Of a DNA stretch of 63,479 bases, positions 24,743-37,041 are shown one piece after another. The stretch lies in the NCBI RefSeq assembly GCF_000220395.1, contig NW_004085932.1:1-63479 (forward strand). Reading direction: 5' to 3'. The position numbers were made by a program, and so were the translations under genes. Below the pieces are notes generated by a model that was given only the letters and a program-made list of their open reading frames with translations, had not been told where the DNA came from and ran no database searches. The stretch is from Ichthyophthirius multifiliis. Its lineage: Eukaryota > Ciliophora > Oligohymenophorea > Hymenostomatida. Numbering within the stretch: the first letter of the stretch is position 1; the number at the start of each line of letters is the position of its first letter.

Positions 24743-25497
24743 ATGAATAAAAGAAAAGTATTGAAAGATAATATTGATTATTAAGACTGTTGGAATATAA
24801 TAGACTCATACTTTCAAGAAAATAATCTTTGTACTTAATAAATAAATTCATATGATAATTTTATATAATCAATTCCTTAGATAATGGAAGAATAAAAAAT
24901 TCGCATAAAACCCTAAAACAAGTATTCTTTAAAATAAAACAATGAATTAGATTTTGAAAATACTTAGTATATTGTTTCTTTTGAAAAACCATAGAAAGCT
25001 CCATGTCCAACAAAATATAATTATCGTTTAAACTAAAATAATAACACTGATATATGTAAAAATAAAATAAAATTATTTTTAAATAATTTGGTTTTTTTTT
25101 TATAATAAAAATAATAAGCTTATAATTAAAGAATATTTCCTACATAGGCAAGAATAAGTGATTTAGATTATTCTTTAGAAATAAAAATCCCTATAAAATT
25201 AGTAAAAGAAACATTTAATCCAGAAACAGGTAAATTAGATGTTAAAAATTTAGTAGATCCAAATAAAAATGTTATAACTTTAGCTCATATTCCTGCTATG
25301 GTTTAATCTAAATAATGTAGCTTACATGGTCTTAGTTTACAATAAAGAATTTAAACCGGAGAGTGTAAACATGACTAAGGTGGGTATTTTATAATAAAAG
25401 GATAGGAGAAAGTTATAATAGCTTAAGAAAGAATGGCTTATAATTTTATTTATGTTTTTAAATAAAATGATGATAGAATTCCTTGGATTGCTGAAGT

Positions 25498-25537
<40 letters not shown>

Positions 25538-26875
25538 GATATTAAAAATAAATATATATATATATATATTTATTTATTTATATTAAAAAATAAGATAAGA
25601 TCAATATGCGGAAAAATAACAGGCATATAATCTAAATTTATTATAAAAATGAAGAAAAAAAATGAAGAAATACAGTTGTTTTGGCGAAGTAAATATATAA
25701 GCGATGATATTCCAATGTTCATTCTTTTCAAAGCTTTAAATATAATTAAAGATCGATAAATTATGGAATATATATTCCATGATATAAAATCTAGAGAAAA
25801 TTAGACTTAAATGGAACTTTTAAGAGACTCATTACTTTTATGCTCTAAAGTAAAAAGTGTAAATTCCGCTTTAAATTACATAGGACTAAGAGTTTTGGCT
25901 TCTTCGAAAAATATTGGAAAATAAGATGCTGTTAAAGCGGCTAAAAATATACTTAATTATTATCTTTTGCCGCATATTGGGTAAGATGAGAAATCTTTGC
26001 ATTAAAAAGCCTTTTTTGTTGGCTATATGATTAAAAAATTACTTAATGCAGCAAATAATAAATGCATTGAAGATGATAGGGATCATTATGGGAAGAAAAG
26101 AATGGATATTTCAGGAAATCTTTTAAGTTAATTATTTAAAGAAAGGGTTAGTTAATTTATTAAAAGAGGGAAAATGATGCTATAGGAGAAATTCAGTAAG
26201 ATTTTTAGAGATTCAAATGCTTGCTTTTCACTAAAAAATGACATCTTTGATCATAAAATTATTTCTGATGCCTTAAAAGCTGCAATTGCAACAGGAAACT
26301 GGGGAGTTACTGCTGATGGGGAAGTTGCAAGGACTGGAGTTTCCTAATAATTGAAAAGAGATACTTGCTTTTTTGCTACATTATCTAATATGAGAAGAGT
26401 AACAGCTCCTTAAAGGTAAATTTCGAAATAAACTAAGCCTAGATAGTTACATAATAGTCATTATGGAATGATTTGTCCTGCAGAAACTCCGGAAGGATAA
26501 AATATTGGGATGATTAAAAATATGGCTTTTATGACTTAGGTTTCTTTAGGTTTATAAGAAAGGGATAATTTGTAAATTTTGGAATTTTTGGAAAGCGCAG
26601 TTTAGGTTTTTGATATAACTTAAATTAATGTAGAGGAAATTGCAGGAATGAATAAAGTTTTTTTTAATGGAAATTGGTTTGGATTTTGTAAAGATCCAGA
26701 AGATTTAATAGAATTATTTAAAAAATATAGAAGAAAAAAACAAGAATTTAAAGATATTTCAGTTGTAAGAGATGTTATTAATAAAGAAATAAGGTTATTT
26801 TTTAAAAAGAAAAAATATATAAATATATATATAAATTAAAATATAAGTATAAATATAAATATAAATATAAATATA

Positions 26876-26932
<57 letters not shown>

Positions 26933-28802
26933 TTATTAGAATTTATACTGATTCTGGAAGATGTATGAGACCTCTTTTTGTAGTTGAAAATGCTAGAAAT
27001 AGAAAATTATTTATAAATAAAGAAAATCTTAAACTTATAAATAAGAATGTTTAAGAAAAGAGATTTTCGAATTATTGTTTAAATGGATTTATTGAATATT
27101 TAGATGTTGAAGAAGAAGAAATATCAATGATAGGTATTGATATAAATGATTTTTATTTTCCGCCAAAAAGCAGATAGAATTTGCCTTTTACACACTGTGA
27201 AATTCATCCTTCTATGATATTGGGTGTTTGTGCTTCTATTATACCATTTTGTCATCATAATTAAGGGCCTAGGAATACACTTTAATCTGCTATGGGAAAA
27301 TAGTCAATAGGTTTATATATATATACATATGTATAACTTTTTTTATTATTTTATTTTTTACTAAATAGGTTTAAATGCTACTAATTTTTTCTTTAGATAT
27401 GACTCACTTGCTCATGTTTTGTATTATCCGTAGGTTCCTTTAACTTTTAGCAGATCTAATTATTATAATAGCTCTGTAGAAATGCCTTTTGGAATTAATG
27501 CTATTGTAGCAATAGCTTGTTTTACAGGATTTAATTAAGAAGATTCTCTTATTGTTAATTAAAGTGCTATTGATAGAGGACTTTTTAGGTCATCGTTTTA
27601 CAGAACTTATAAGACTGCCTAAAGAAATGAAGAAATGGGAAAGTAACCTATAAGGGAAACTATTTGTATACCAGATTATAAGAAAACATTTATTTAATAA
27701 CATTCTTCTTTTCTTAAATTAGATTATGATGGAATTATTCGTAACAAAATATATTAATTTGTTAAAAAAAATATATATATATAATTATATGAAAATAGCT
27801 CCAGGAACATAAGTAATAAGTTAAGATGTATTAGTAGGCAAAGTAGTATAAATAATCGAAAAAGAAGGCTAAGATATAGATAAAATAGAATAATTATAAA
27901 AGGAATATAAAGATATATCTTTAGTGTCAAAAAGATCAGAAATAGGTTATGTAGACAATGTAATTTTGACAGAAGATAAAGATGGATTTTACCTCGTAAA
28001 AGTCAAAATAAGATGTTCTAGAATTCCCTAAGTTGGTGACAAATTCGCATCTAGACATGGACAGAAAGGGACAGTAGGAATGACTATAAGAGGTGAAGAC
28101 ATGCCATTTAATATAGAAGGAATTTAGGCTGAATTAATAATAAATCCGCATTGTATTCCATCAAGAATGACTATAGGGCATATGATAGAAGGGTTACATT
28201 CTAAATTGGCCTGTTTGAAAGGGGGATTTGGAGACGCTACGCCTTTTTAAGAAGGAAATTTCGAAAAAACAGCTAAGGAATTATAAGAAAAAGGCTATCA
28301 AAAATATGGGAACGAAATTTTATATGATCCTTATACTGGAAATAAAATAAATACTCCAATATATTTTTCACCTACATATTATTAAAGATTACGACATTTA
28401 GTAGAAGATAAAATGTACGCAAGATCAAGAGGACCTGTAGTGGCTATTACACGATAACCAACACATGGAAGAGGAAAAGGAGGAGGATTAAGATTCGGTG
28501 AAATGGAAAGAGATTGTATTATTTCACATGGAACAAGTAAATTTTTATAAGAGAGAACTTTTAGTGTAAGTGATTCTTATAGAGTACATATTTGCTCAGA
28601 ATGTGGGCTTATTGCTGTTGCGGATTTAGAAAATGAGTACTATGTATGTAAAAGATGCTTAGATTTAGATAAAAAAAAAGATAAAGCGAAAATTGTGTAG
28701 ATTATGATGCCTTATGCGGCTAAATAGATGATTTAAGAGTTAATTTCGATGCATATTGTGCCAAGAATCAGGGTTTAGAAAAGTTAGAAGAATTGTGTTT
28801 GA
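24743..28802 (+). CDS. RPB2: RNA polymerase II second-largest subunit (RPB2)
   Basis: ATG 24743-24745, TGA 28800-28802, with at least four introns (about 25497-25592, 26792-26939, 27317-27370, 27740-27799); roughly 1,200 residues, as usual for RPB2. Landmarks in order: [40 protein letters not shown], whose AETPEG is the polymerase II form (polymerase III has SDTPEG, polymerase I has a different motif); [10 protein letters not shown] joined over an intron; [48 protein letters not shown] of the active-site wall; [37 protein letters not shown]; and the C-terminal zinc clamp with four Cys (CSEC...CKRC) ahead of PYAAKQMIQELISM. It forms the catalytic cleft with RPB1. GRGKGGG replaces the common GRxRxGG. 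The N-terminus around 25080-25130 is unusual and may hide another intron. Confidence 0.93.
25503..25536 (+). repeat. T34 homopolymer inside an RPB2 intron
   Basis: Uninterrupted run of 34 T, 5'-proximal in the intron that follows IPWIAE. Length may vary or be misassembled. Confidence 0.9.
26876..26935 (+). repeat. TA-rich repeat in RPB2 intron
   Basis: Two (TA)n arrays split by a short spacer fill most of the intron at 26792-26939, after an (ATAAAT)-like tract. This makes it the longest RPB2 intron. Confidence 0.85.
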
Positions 28803-29061
28803 ATATTTAATTTATATATATATAAGAAGAAACATGATTAAATATATATATATATGTATTAGTTTTATTTTTTTGAGAAAAGTAGATATTGTGTTTAATT
28901 TATTTTAAAAAAAATAATTTTTAATATTATGATTTTAATTTTATAAAATTAATAAATAAAAATATTTGCTTTAAATATAAATTTTAATTTTATTTCTAAA
29001 TAAAAACTCAATAAAAAATATTTTTTTTTCTTATTAAAAATATAAGCAATTGTAAAAAAAA

Positions 29062-32000
29062 ATGCTTAATCTAAAATTATTGGAAACCAAGTCTTAATCT
29101 AACCCATAGAAAATATGTTTTTAACCAAATATCAGAGAATTTATATCTCTTCTTCGTTAAAATAATCGAATATCTTTTGAAGAAGAAACAGTATTATTAG
29201 ATTAATCTGTACGTGGTAATCCTGAATTTGTATAGATTTAAGAAAAATACGAAAAAGAAACTGAATAAACATTTAATGATAATAAGTATCATTTTTTGTT
29301 TTAAGGATTATTGCATTTTATGAAAAACAAAAACTGTAAATCCGAATCTAAAAATGATACAAATATTAACTGCGAAACTCCAAAAACTTAAACGAATTCC
29401 GATAAATTAAAAGAAGTATCAAATATAGAGTAACCAGGTTAAAGATAATTCGGGAATTTATATAATAAAACGCTTAGTTAAAAAAAGAATTCGATAAGAG
29501 ATTCTAATATTAATAAAGTATTTACTATTTAATGGAATAAGTATAAAGATGATGCTAATGATTTACCTTTAAACTTTATTTTAAATTTACTTTCCCCAGA
29601 CAAGTTTTTTATATTTATTGTATTATTTTATCTTATTTTTTTTGTTTTAAATTTCTTTTTTTATATAAAGAAAAAAATCAGATGAAATTCATCAAAACAT
29701 ACTCTCTTCTATTAATTTTAAATACAAAAAGCTAAAAAGTATTATTTATGATATTTAAAAATTCCTTATTTTGCCTTGTATTTAGGAATTAAATTTATGT
29801 ACTTGTCTTAATTTTATAAAATCGATTCTTAAAACTATTTTTAAAATTTATAATTTTGAAGTTGCTTAAATAGAAAATTCTAGTATTTCTTTGTTTAGTT
29901 CACATTCTATTACTATTGCTAGTGGAGTAAAAAAGTTAAATCCATCAATTTTATTTAAAATAAAATATATGTATATATAATTTTTAGGATATTAAGGAAA
30001 AATCTAGATTGAAAAAAAATTTGTCTGTTTTTGAATAAGATAGGCTATATATGTTGGGAAAATAAGAAAGAGAGCTTATAAATGATTGCTTTATTGGCGA
30101 AATTATGAATTAGGTTTATTTCATGAAAAAAGTTATTGACGGCAAAATATTTCTTGTTTATTTTTTGCTGGATGAAAATAGCATTAATATTGCTAACTTT
30201 TTATTTGGGTATTTTTTTTGTATTTTTGTTTTTTTTTATTTTATATTTTAGGAATCCATTAGGAAATCATTTTTCGAAGTTATTTAGAGTTATTTCTGAT
30301 GTTATTATTTAAATTTTAAACGAAAAAATAATCAATTAGTACTCTTTTTTTATTTCTTTTTATCTAATTTATATATTATTTTTTATTTTAAGAAACACTT
30401 TCTTAATAAAATTATTTAATATTGTTGAAGATTATATGAGATTATAACATTATATATTGATAACAAAATTTCAATAATCTTTTGAAGAATTATTTGAAAC
30501 TAAATTATATATTTATGATCAAAGTTAAACAGTATTAAAAATTATTTAAAAAATTATATAGAAATATCTTATAATTTTTAGGAATAATAAAATTCAAACT
30601 AAGTCTTGATACCTCATATTATAACATTAACAAATAATGAATTTAAATTTATTACTTATATGGATAGTACTCAAATATAGAGGGCATTATATTATAGTTT
30701 ATTTTAAAATGTAAAAACATAAATAATTTTTTATTAACAAAAAAATAAATAAAAAAGATAATCATATAAATATATTCAAAACATAAACATTTAATTCAAA
30801 ATTAACTTTAAAAATTTAATTAATATAAGATTTCTTTAAATTATAATCGAGTTCTATATTTTGAATTTAATAAAAAAGGAAATTTAATATTTTTAAATAG
30901 AGCACCATCTTAATAAATCAGGTAAAAAAAATTAATCTTTTTTTTTTTTTTTTCCTTAATAGAATAAAAAAGAACTGAATTTAAAATAGATATAACAGAG
31001 ACTTCGAATAATATACTAAATATAAATTATAATTAAATATTTGCCTATAATTAGGAATTATTATAAATGTTAAAAGAAAGTTATCTAATTAAAAATTAAT
31101 ACTTTTATTAAAATTATGGATAACTAAATTCTGAAAACAATACTTCGGTTTAATACCAAATTGTTTGTTAAGCCAGTTTGAGCTATAAAATTAAATAGTT
31201 AAAATTAAGTATTTAAGATATTTATTAAGAATAAAAGAAACAAGATAAGAAAGTATAATCACCAATTCTAAAAAATAAAAGCACTTAAAATACTAAAATA
31301 AAAAATAAACTAAATTATTTTACAGCAAATGAATCAAAAAATGTAATTTTATATAATAAAAAAAATAAAAATTAAATAAAAAAAAGATAATTTTGTAAGA
31401 TAATGAAGCTAAAAATTCTACAGTTGTCGAATTTTTATCTTAAAATGAATAAAGAAAAGTAGTGGAAGAATAAAAAGCCCTTTATTTAAAAAAATTAAAT
31501 TCTCCTGGAGATTTAAATATTAAGAGAAACATATAATCTTTAGTAAACGCGTATTTATTTATTTTTTATATAAAAAACAAACAAATAAAAATATTTAATA
31601 AAAGATAAAATGGAGAAAGCTATTTGAATAGATTATTTTTAGTTCGAAAAGTAACTTTAAATTCAAACAATAATAATAATGAGTAATTAAATTAAAGCGA
31701 AATCCTATTAAAACCTGACGATTTCAAATATAATTAATAATTAAGCGAAGAATTAGATAATTTTAAAATAAATATTTGGAAATATGATTAATAATAAAAA
31801 ATGAAAATAATATGGCATTTATTTTTTAAAAGAAAATATTTTGAAAAATTCGAAATTCCAATATAAGAATTTATCACTTTTATATATAAATTAAGACACA
31901 AATATAATAAAAGAAGTAATCCTTTCCATAATTTTGATCATGCTATTATGGTTATGCATGGATGCTATCTATTAGGTTGTATTACAGAGTAAGATTTATT

Positions 32001-32872
32001 TATATGATTTTATATATATTTAAATTTATAAAGTGCAAATAAATATCTAAATGAAGTTTAAGAATTTAGTTTAGTTTTTGGAGGTTTATGTCATGATGTA
32101 GCTCATAGAGGAAGGACAAACGCTTTTGAAGTAAATACTATGAGTAAATTGGCTATCAGATATAATGATTAAAGTGTATTAGAATAACACCATATAGCTC
32201 GTACGTTTAAAATATTAAGGGAGAACAGTGCAAATATATTTAAGAATTTAACTATTTAAAATGTTTAATTAATACGAAAATATCTAATTAATAATATATT
32301 GGCTACAGATATGAGCAAACATTTTGTTTATTTAAAAGATTTCTAATAAGAGTTTTTAGAAGGTGAGGAAAAAAAAGATATTTCTAAACTTGAAGAAAAA
32401 GATATTAATATTTTAACTGGTATTCTTACTCATACTTCCGATTTCCATCATTCTGCTTAAGTATTTGAAATTAGTAGATAATGGAGTGTTTTAGTTAATA
32501 AAGAATTTAGTGATTAAGTATTTATTTTATTATATTTTTTATAATTATCATTAATTAGTATTTAGAAGAGGGAAAAAAGGTATTTAATAAACTGCTTATC
32601 TTAAAGATCTTGATAAAATGCATATTTATGCAAAAAATGAGGCAGGGTTTATAAAAATGATTGTAAAACCTTTATGGGAAACTATAAATAGATTCCTTAA
32701 TAGTCAGATTTAAGAATAAGTTTAAAATTTAGAAAATTCTATTGTTTAATGGAATGCTTTATAAGAATAAGCTTAAATAGAAGAAGAGTTAAATAAAAAA
32801 AAATAAGAAGAAAATTTATAAAAGAGCAAATAATAAGTTAATATAAATGTTAAATTGAAAAATTTAGTTTGA
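29062..32872 (+). CDS. 3',5'-cyclic nucleotide phosphodiesterase (PDEase class I) with GAF-like N-terminal half
   Basis: ATG 29062-29064 (MLNLKLLETKSQSNPQ), TGA 32870-32872, several introns. The first 200 residues are polar and linker-like. The middle (about 29690-30720) has GAF-like folds: one with FIKSILKTIFKIYNFEVAQI, another with GEIMNQVYFMKKVIDGKIFL. An Asn/Lys-rich linker (31000-31800) follows. The catalytic domain starts at about 31800: HNFDHAIMVMHGCYLLG (metal-binding HNxxH), GLCHDVAHRGRTNAFEV (second metal motif), ILATDMSKHF, and GILTHTSDFHHSAQ (late metal-binding Asp). It ends in a Gln/Glu/Lys coiled tail. It hydrolyses cAMP and/or cGMP; which one cannot be read here. The metal motif is HDVAH where animal enzymes have HDxDH. 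Exon borders in the GAF half are uncertain. Confidence 0.82.
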
Positions 32873-33107
32873 ATAAATATATATATATATATAAATTATA
32901 TAAAAAAAGAAAAAAAATAATTATATTATATATATTATATATATTTAAATATATATATATTAATATATATATTTATATAAAAATTTTTCGAATATATTTA
33001 ATAATCAAAAAATAAATTTTTTTATTTATTTTTTATTTTTAATATATATCCTTTTTTTTATTTTTGAAAAATGTATTAATAATATAAGACAAATTAATAA
33101 TTTATAT

Positions 33108-33156
<49 letters not shown>

Positions 33157-33219
33157 AGATATAAAGATATAAAGATATAAAGATATAAATTATAATAAGA
33201 ACAAAATATTTAAAACAAA
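32873..33219. other. AT-rich spacer with TA repeat
   Basis: Contains (TA)n at 33111-33150 followed by four copies of an AAGATATA-type unit (about 33159-33187). No gene. Confidence 0.5.
33111..33150. repeat. (TA)n microsatellite
   Basis: About 19 TA units, followed directly by a short tandem AAGATAT repeat. Confidence 0.9.
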
Positions 33220-33672
33220 ATGGAATATATTTATTTTTATAGGATGTAAAGTAACTTGTTCTTTAAGAAAATTTATTTAATTTAATTTATTTTTATCAGT
33301 ATTATATTTACTTTTTAAATTTTAAAGTAAGAAGTTATATGTTTCTACAAAACTCTAAAATATCTTTTATTTTTTAGTAATTTTTTATTTAGACTACTCT
33401 TTTACTTTGAAATATATCTTTTTACCAAACATAAAACTCTAATACATAATATCATTTTTTTATATTAATATAATAAGCAATTAATAAAACTAAAAAATAA
33501 AATAAAATCGTTTAAATTTTATCCAGCTTTAGTTGAAATTTTTTTATATAATTTTAATTAATTATTTGTTTAATATTAAAGTCTTTATTCATTTTATACT
33601 TTTCGTATATAAAATAAAAATATATAAAATTCAACAAATATATTTATCTAATTTATTTTTAAATATTTATGA
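33220..33672 (+). CDS. Possible small membrane protein (150 residues)
   Basis: ATG 33220-33222 to TGA 33670-33672 without interruption under the ciliate code. The protein has a hydrophobic segment near the N-terminus (LIQFIFISIIFTFQIL), a second one (KYLLFFSNFLFRLLFYFEIY) and a polar Asn/Gln C-terminus with the less common residues P, A, V and E (FYPALVEIFLYN). Random TGA-free runs of this length do occur in such AT-rich DNA, so this is a candidate only. Confidence 0.3.
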
Positions 33673-34435
33673 GAATTTTTTTTTATTTTATTTAAAAAAA
33701 AATATATATATATATATATAAATACTTAAATAAATATTTTTTTAAATTATTATGAAGTACTATTATAGTTATTAAGTTTTTAAGATTTAACAATAATTTT
33801 AAAAAATAGTTATCTAGTGTATTATTTTTAGATAATATAAATTATTTATATATTTTTTTAAATATATTTATATTTCAAAAAATCTAATATTTTCGAATAG
33901 TTATCTTTAGATATTTTTTTCTTAATAATTTAATTTCAAACAATATAAAAATAATTTTTATTAAATTATTTGTATATATATTGTTTTAATAGTGAGGTTT
34001 TATCTTTATTTGATTCTCTTCTACCAATATATTTTTTTACTAAATGTATTACAAAATTTATTAATTTTTATTTTATTATTATTTTATAAATTAATTCGGA
34101 AAGAGGGGGGAGAGATGTATAAATAAATGAAAATTTTTAAATAATATAATAATTAATTTAAATTTATATTAATTTTTACATATAAAAAATATTTTATTTC
34201 AATAAAAAACTCATATAAAAATATATTAATAATAAATGATATTAGAGTTATTATTATAATATATAAAAATATAATTTTATATATAAAAAATATAATAAAA
34301 ACATTAAATTTATAAATACTAAATATAATAGTTTTTAATTCATAAAAAACATAATAAAAAAAGTATATATCTAAAAAAAAAAAATTTAAATAAAAATATT
34401 ATTAATAATATTAAAATAGATAAAACAAAAGCATT
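33673..34435. other. AT-rich intergenic region with an isolated G run
   Basis: Featureless except for a purine block with six G in a row at 34105-34110 (GGAAAGAGGGGGGAGAGATG), striking in this base composition. Confidence 0.5.
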
Positions 34436-35313
34436 TCATTCTAAACTAACCACCTTTTTATTTAAAAATAACTTACCCTAAATTTCTTATTAGAATTCTT
34501 ATAATCCAAGTAAATAAAGAGGTGTTATCAATGATCTTTCAACAGGCATAGGAGCTTTTGGACCTCCTAAATCTGTTTTTACCTTTAAAATAAATAAATA
34601 GATAAATACAATATAAAATTAAATTAAATTACCCATCCAGGACAACATCCATATACTCTAATTTAATTATCATGAATATTTTTATAATTAACTAATAATC
34701 CTGTGTAAGAGTTAAGTAATATTTTTGACATATAATAAATATTTTCAGGCCATCCTTTTTCTATATAGAGTCTTTATTTAACATCTTTTTCGAATGAATT
34801 TGCTATATAGAAAAGTTTACTTTTGGTAAAATCATTATCATATAAAAATTTAGCATGTATTTCTTTATTTTTTATAAGAGAATATTTAGCTACAGAAGCT
34901 CCCATATTGATTATTTGACCTTATTTATTTATATTTGTTAATAAAGATTCTGTTAATTAGACTGTTCCATAAAAATTAGTTTGTAAAGTTTTTTGCACTT
35001 ATTCTTCTGATAGAGGATGTTCTTTAAAATAAACTCCGGCATTGTTATATAATATATCCAATTTTTAATGTCTTTTTACAAAATTCTCTTTAAAATTTTC
35101 AATACTGTCTTTATTTAGTAAATCTAACTAAATAAAATCAACATCTGCTTAATTGTTTTATTATTTTATTTTTTATAATGCTTAATTTCCTAATTCTTAA
35201 TTTCTACATGCTAATACGACTTTATAACCTTTTTATTTTGTTAATAAATTTTAAGCTAAAGTATATCCTATTCCTTTGTTTGCACCTGTTATTACAATTG
35301 TTTTTAAAGACAT
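34436..35313 (-). CDS. Short-chain dehydrogenase/reductase, carbonyl-reductase (CBR1)-like
   Basis: Minus strand, ATG 35311-35313, TGA 34436-34438, one 50-nt intron (34583-34632) splitting PGW|VKTDLGGP; 275 residues, right for a classical SDR. TGANKGIGYTLAQ at about residue 10 is the NADP(H) Rossmann Gly motif. VVLACRN and DVDFIQLDLLN follow as the usual second and third strands. LYNNAGVYF is the NNAG motif. INMGASVAKYS carries the candidate catalytic Ser. The YxxxK pair is YYMSK, followed by CCPGWVKTDLGG, as in carbonyl reductases, which have an extra segment before the YxxxK (here KSKLFYIANSFEKDVK). Likely a cytosolic NADPH-dependent carbonyl reductase; substrate unknown. Confidence 0.88.
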
Positions 35314-36117
35314 TTAAATTTAAATATTTTTTTAAATTTTTATTTTGAATAATGATTTAATATTAAATTATTATTTGTTTTATTTATTTAAATTTTAATA
35401 TAAGTAATTAAGAATATTCTAATAAAAACAAGATAAAATAATTAAGAAAAATTATTAAAAAAAAAAATTATTTATTAATTAGAAATAAATATATATAAAT
35501 AAATATAAATATATAAATAAATAGATATATATATATTTTATTTATTAAATAAAAATAAATATTATATATAAATATATATTATTTAAATTATACATAATTT
35601 TTTTATTTTATATATAGTCTTTATAATTTATATTTAATTTATGTAATTAGTTATAATTTATATTTTATTTCAAAATTTATATATCTATATATTTATTTTA
35701 TTTTTTTAACTTGAATATATTTATTACTTTATCATTTAAATATATAAAAACATTATTGATAATTCTATACTAAGATTAAATTTATATAATTTATAATTTT
35801 TTTGCCTTATAATAAAAATAATACAAAATATATATTTTTTATTTATTTCTAAATTACAATATATAATATGAACTAAAAATATTATTAAATTTATAAAATA
35901 AAAATTTTGTATTAAAATTATGGTTTTTTTTAATATATTTAAATTAAATAAAATAAAAATATTCTTTATTAATATTAAAATTATATAAATTAAGTTTATT
36001 TATATATAGTTATTTAAATATTTTTATATTTTAATTATAGAAATGATTAAAAAATGGATAAATCAATAATATTATTAGTATGATACAAAATCACTTTTTA
36101 AAAATTTTTATTATATT
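35314..36117. other. AT-rich intergenic region
   Basis: No gene or structured repeat seen. Confidence 0.5.
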
Positions 36118-36992
36118 TCATGTTGGATTTATATTTAAGAAATTATTAACCATTTTGTTATTATTTATTTTTATGTTTTGTAAAACAAACTAATTATTAG
36201 TAATAAAACTACTTTTATTAGATGAAACTGTAAATAGATTAACTTTATCTATAAAAAAATTGTTAAATTTTTTTTTTAAAAAAAAGAGAAAAATATTTAC
36301 TTTACTTCACAAAATCAACTGATGAAAGTCTTATTTTGAAATTATTTTATCCATATGAATAACCTGTAAGTTTATTAGAATGAACTAATTAGGGACTTTA
36401 GCTTTTATTGATTTTATGATCATTAAAAAATGAGTTCTTTATTTAACTTTCAATTGTTTATTATTAAAATATATCTTTGCTTTTTTTTAAAGGGGATGAC
36501 TTTTCTTGTAAATATGACTATTTTTATATGAATAAGTATTATTTTTTTATTTAAAATTCAAATATTTATTACATTATTTATTTAAAGTTCTGGACATCTT
36601 TATAAAATATCATTTTTATTAGATTAAATATTATCATTATTTTAAATTTTATCTTCATTTTATTTTTATAATTCAGATAAAGGAGGATCAACTATTAAAC
36701 CAGTTATTTTATCAAAATATTTATTAGAATTCTTTTTTTAAAAAAATTTAAATAAAACATTAAGCAATTATTTTTAAATTATATTATAAAATTAATAAAT
36801 AAATTTTTTTAAATATTAAATTATATAGTGAAAAATTCCATATTAAAAAGGATAGAATGACTATTTTTTAAATATGAGTTATAGAAAAAAAAGCAAAATA
36901 TACTTTTGTAAATATTTACTTTCAAAGAAGATGCAATAAAATGTTTACTGCTTTTTTTATTTTCTGATAAATTATTTAAATTATTAATATTA

Positions 36993-37041
<49 letters not shown>

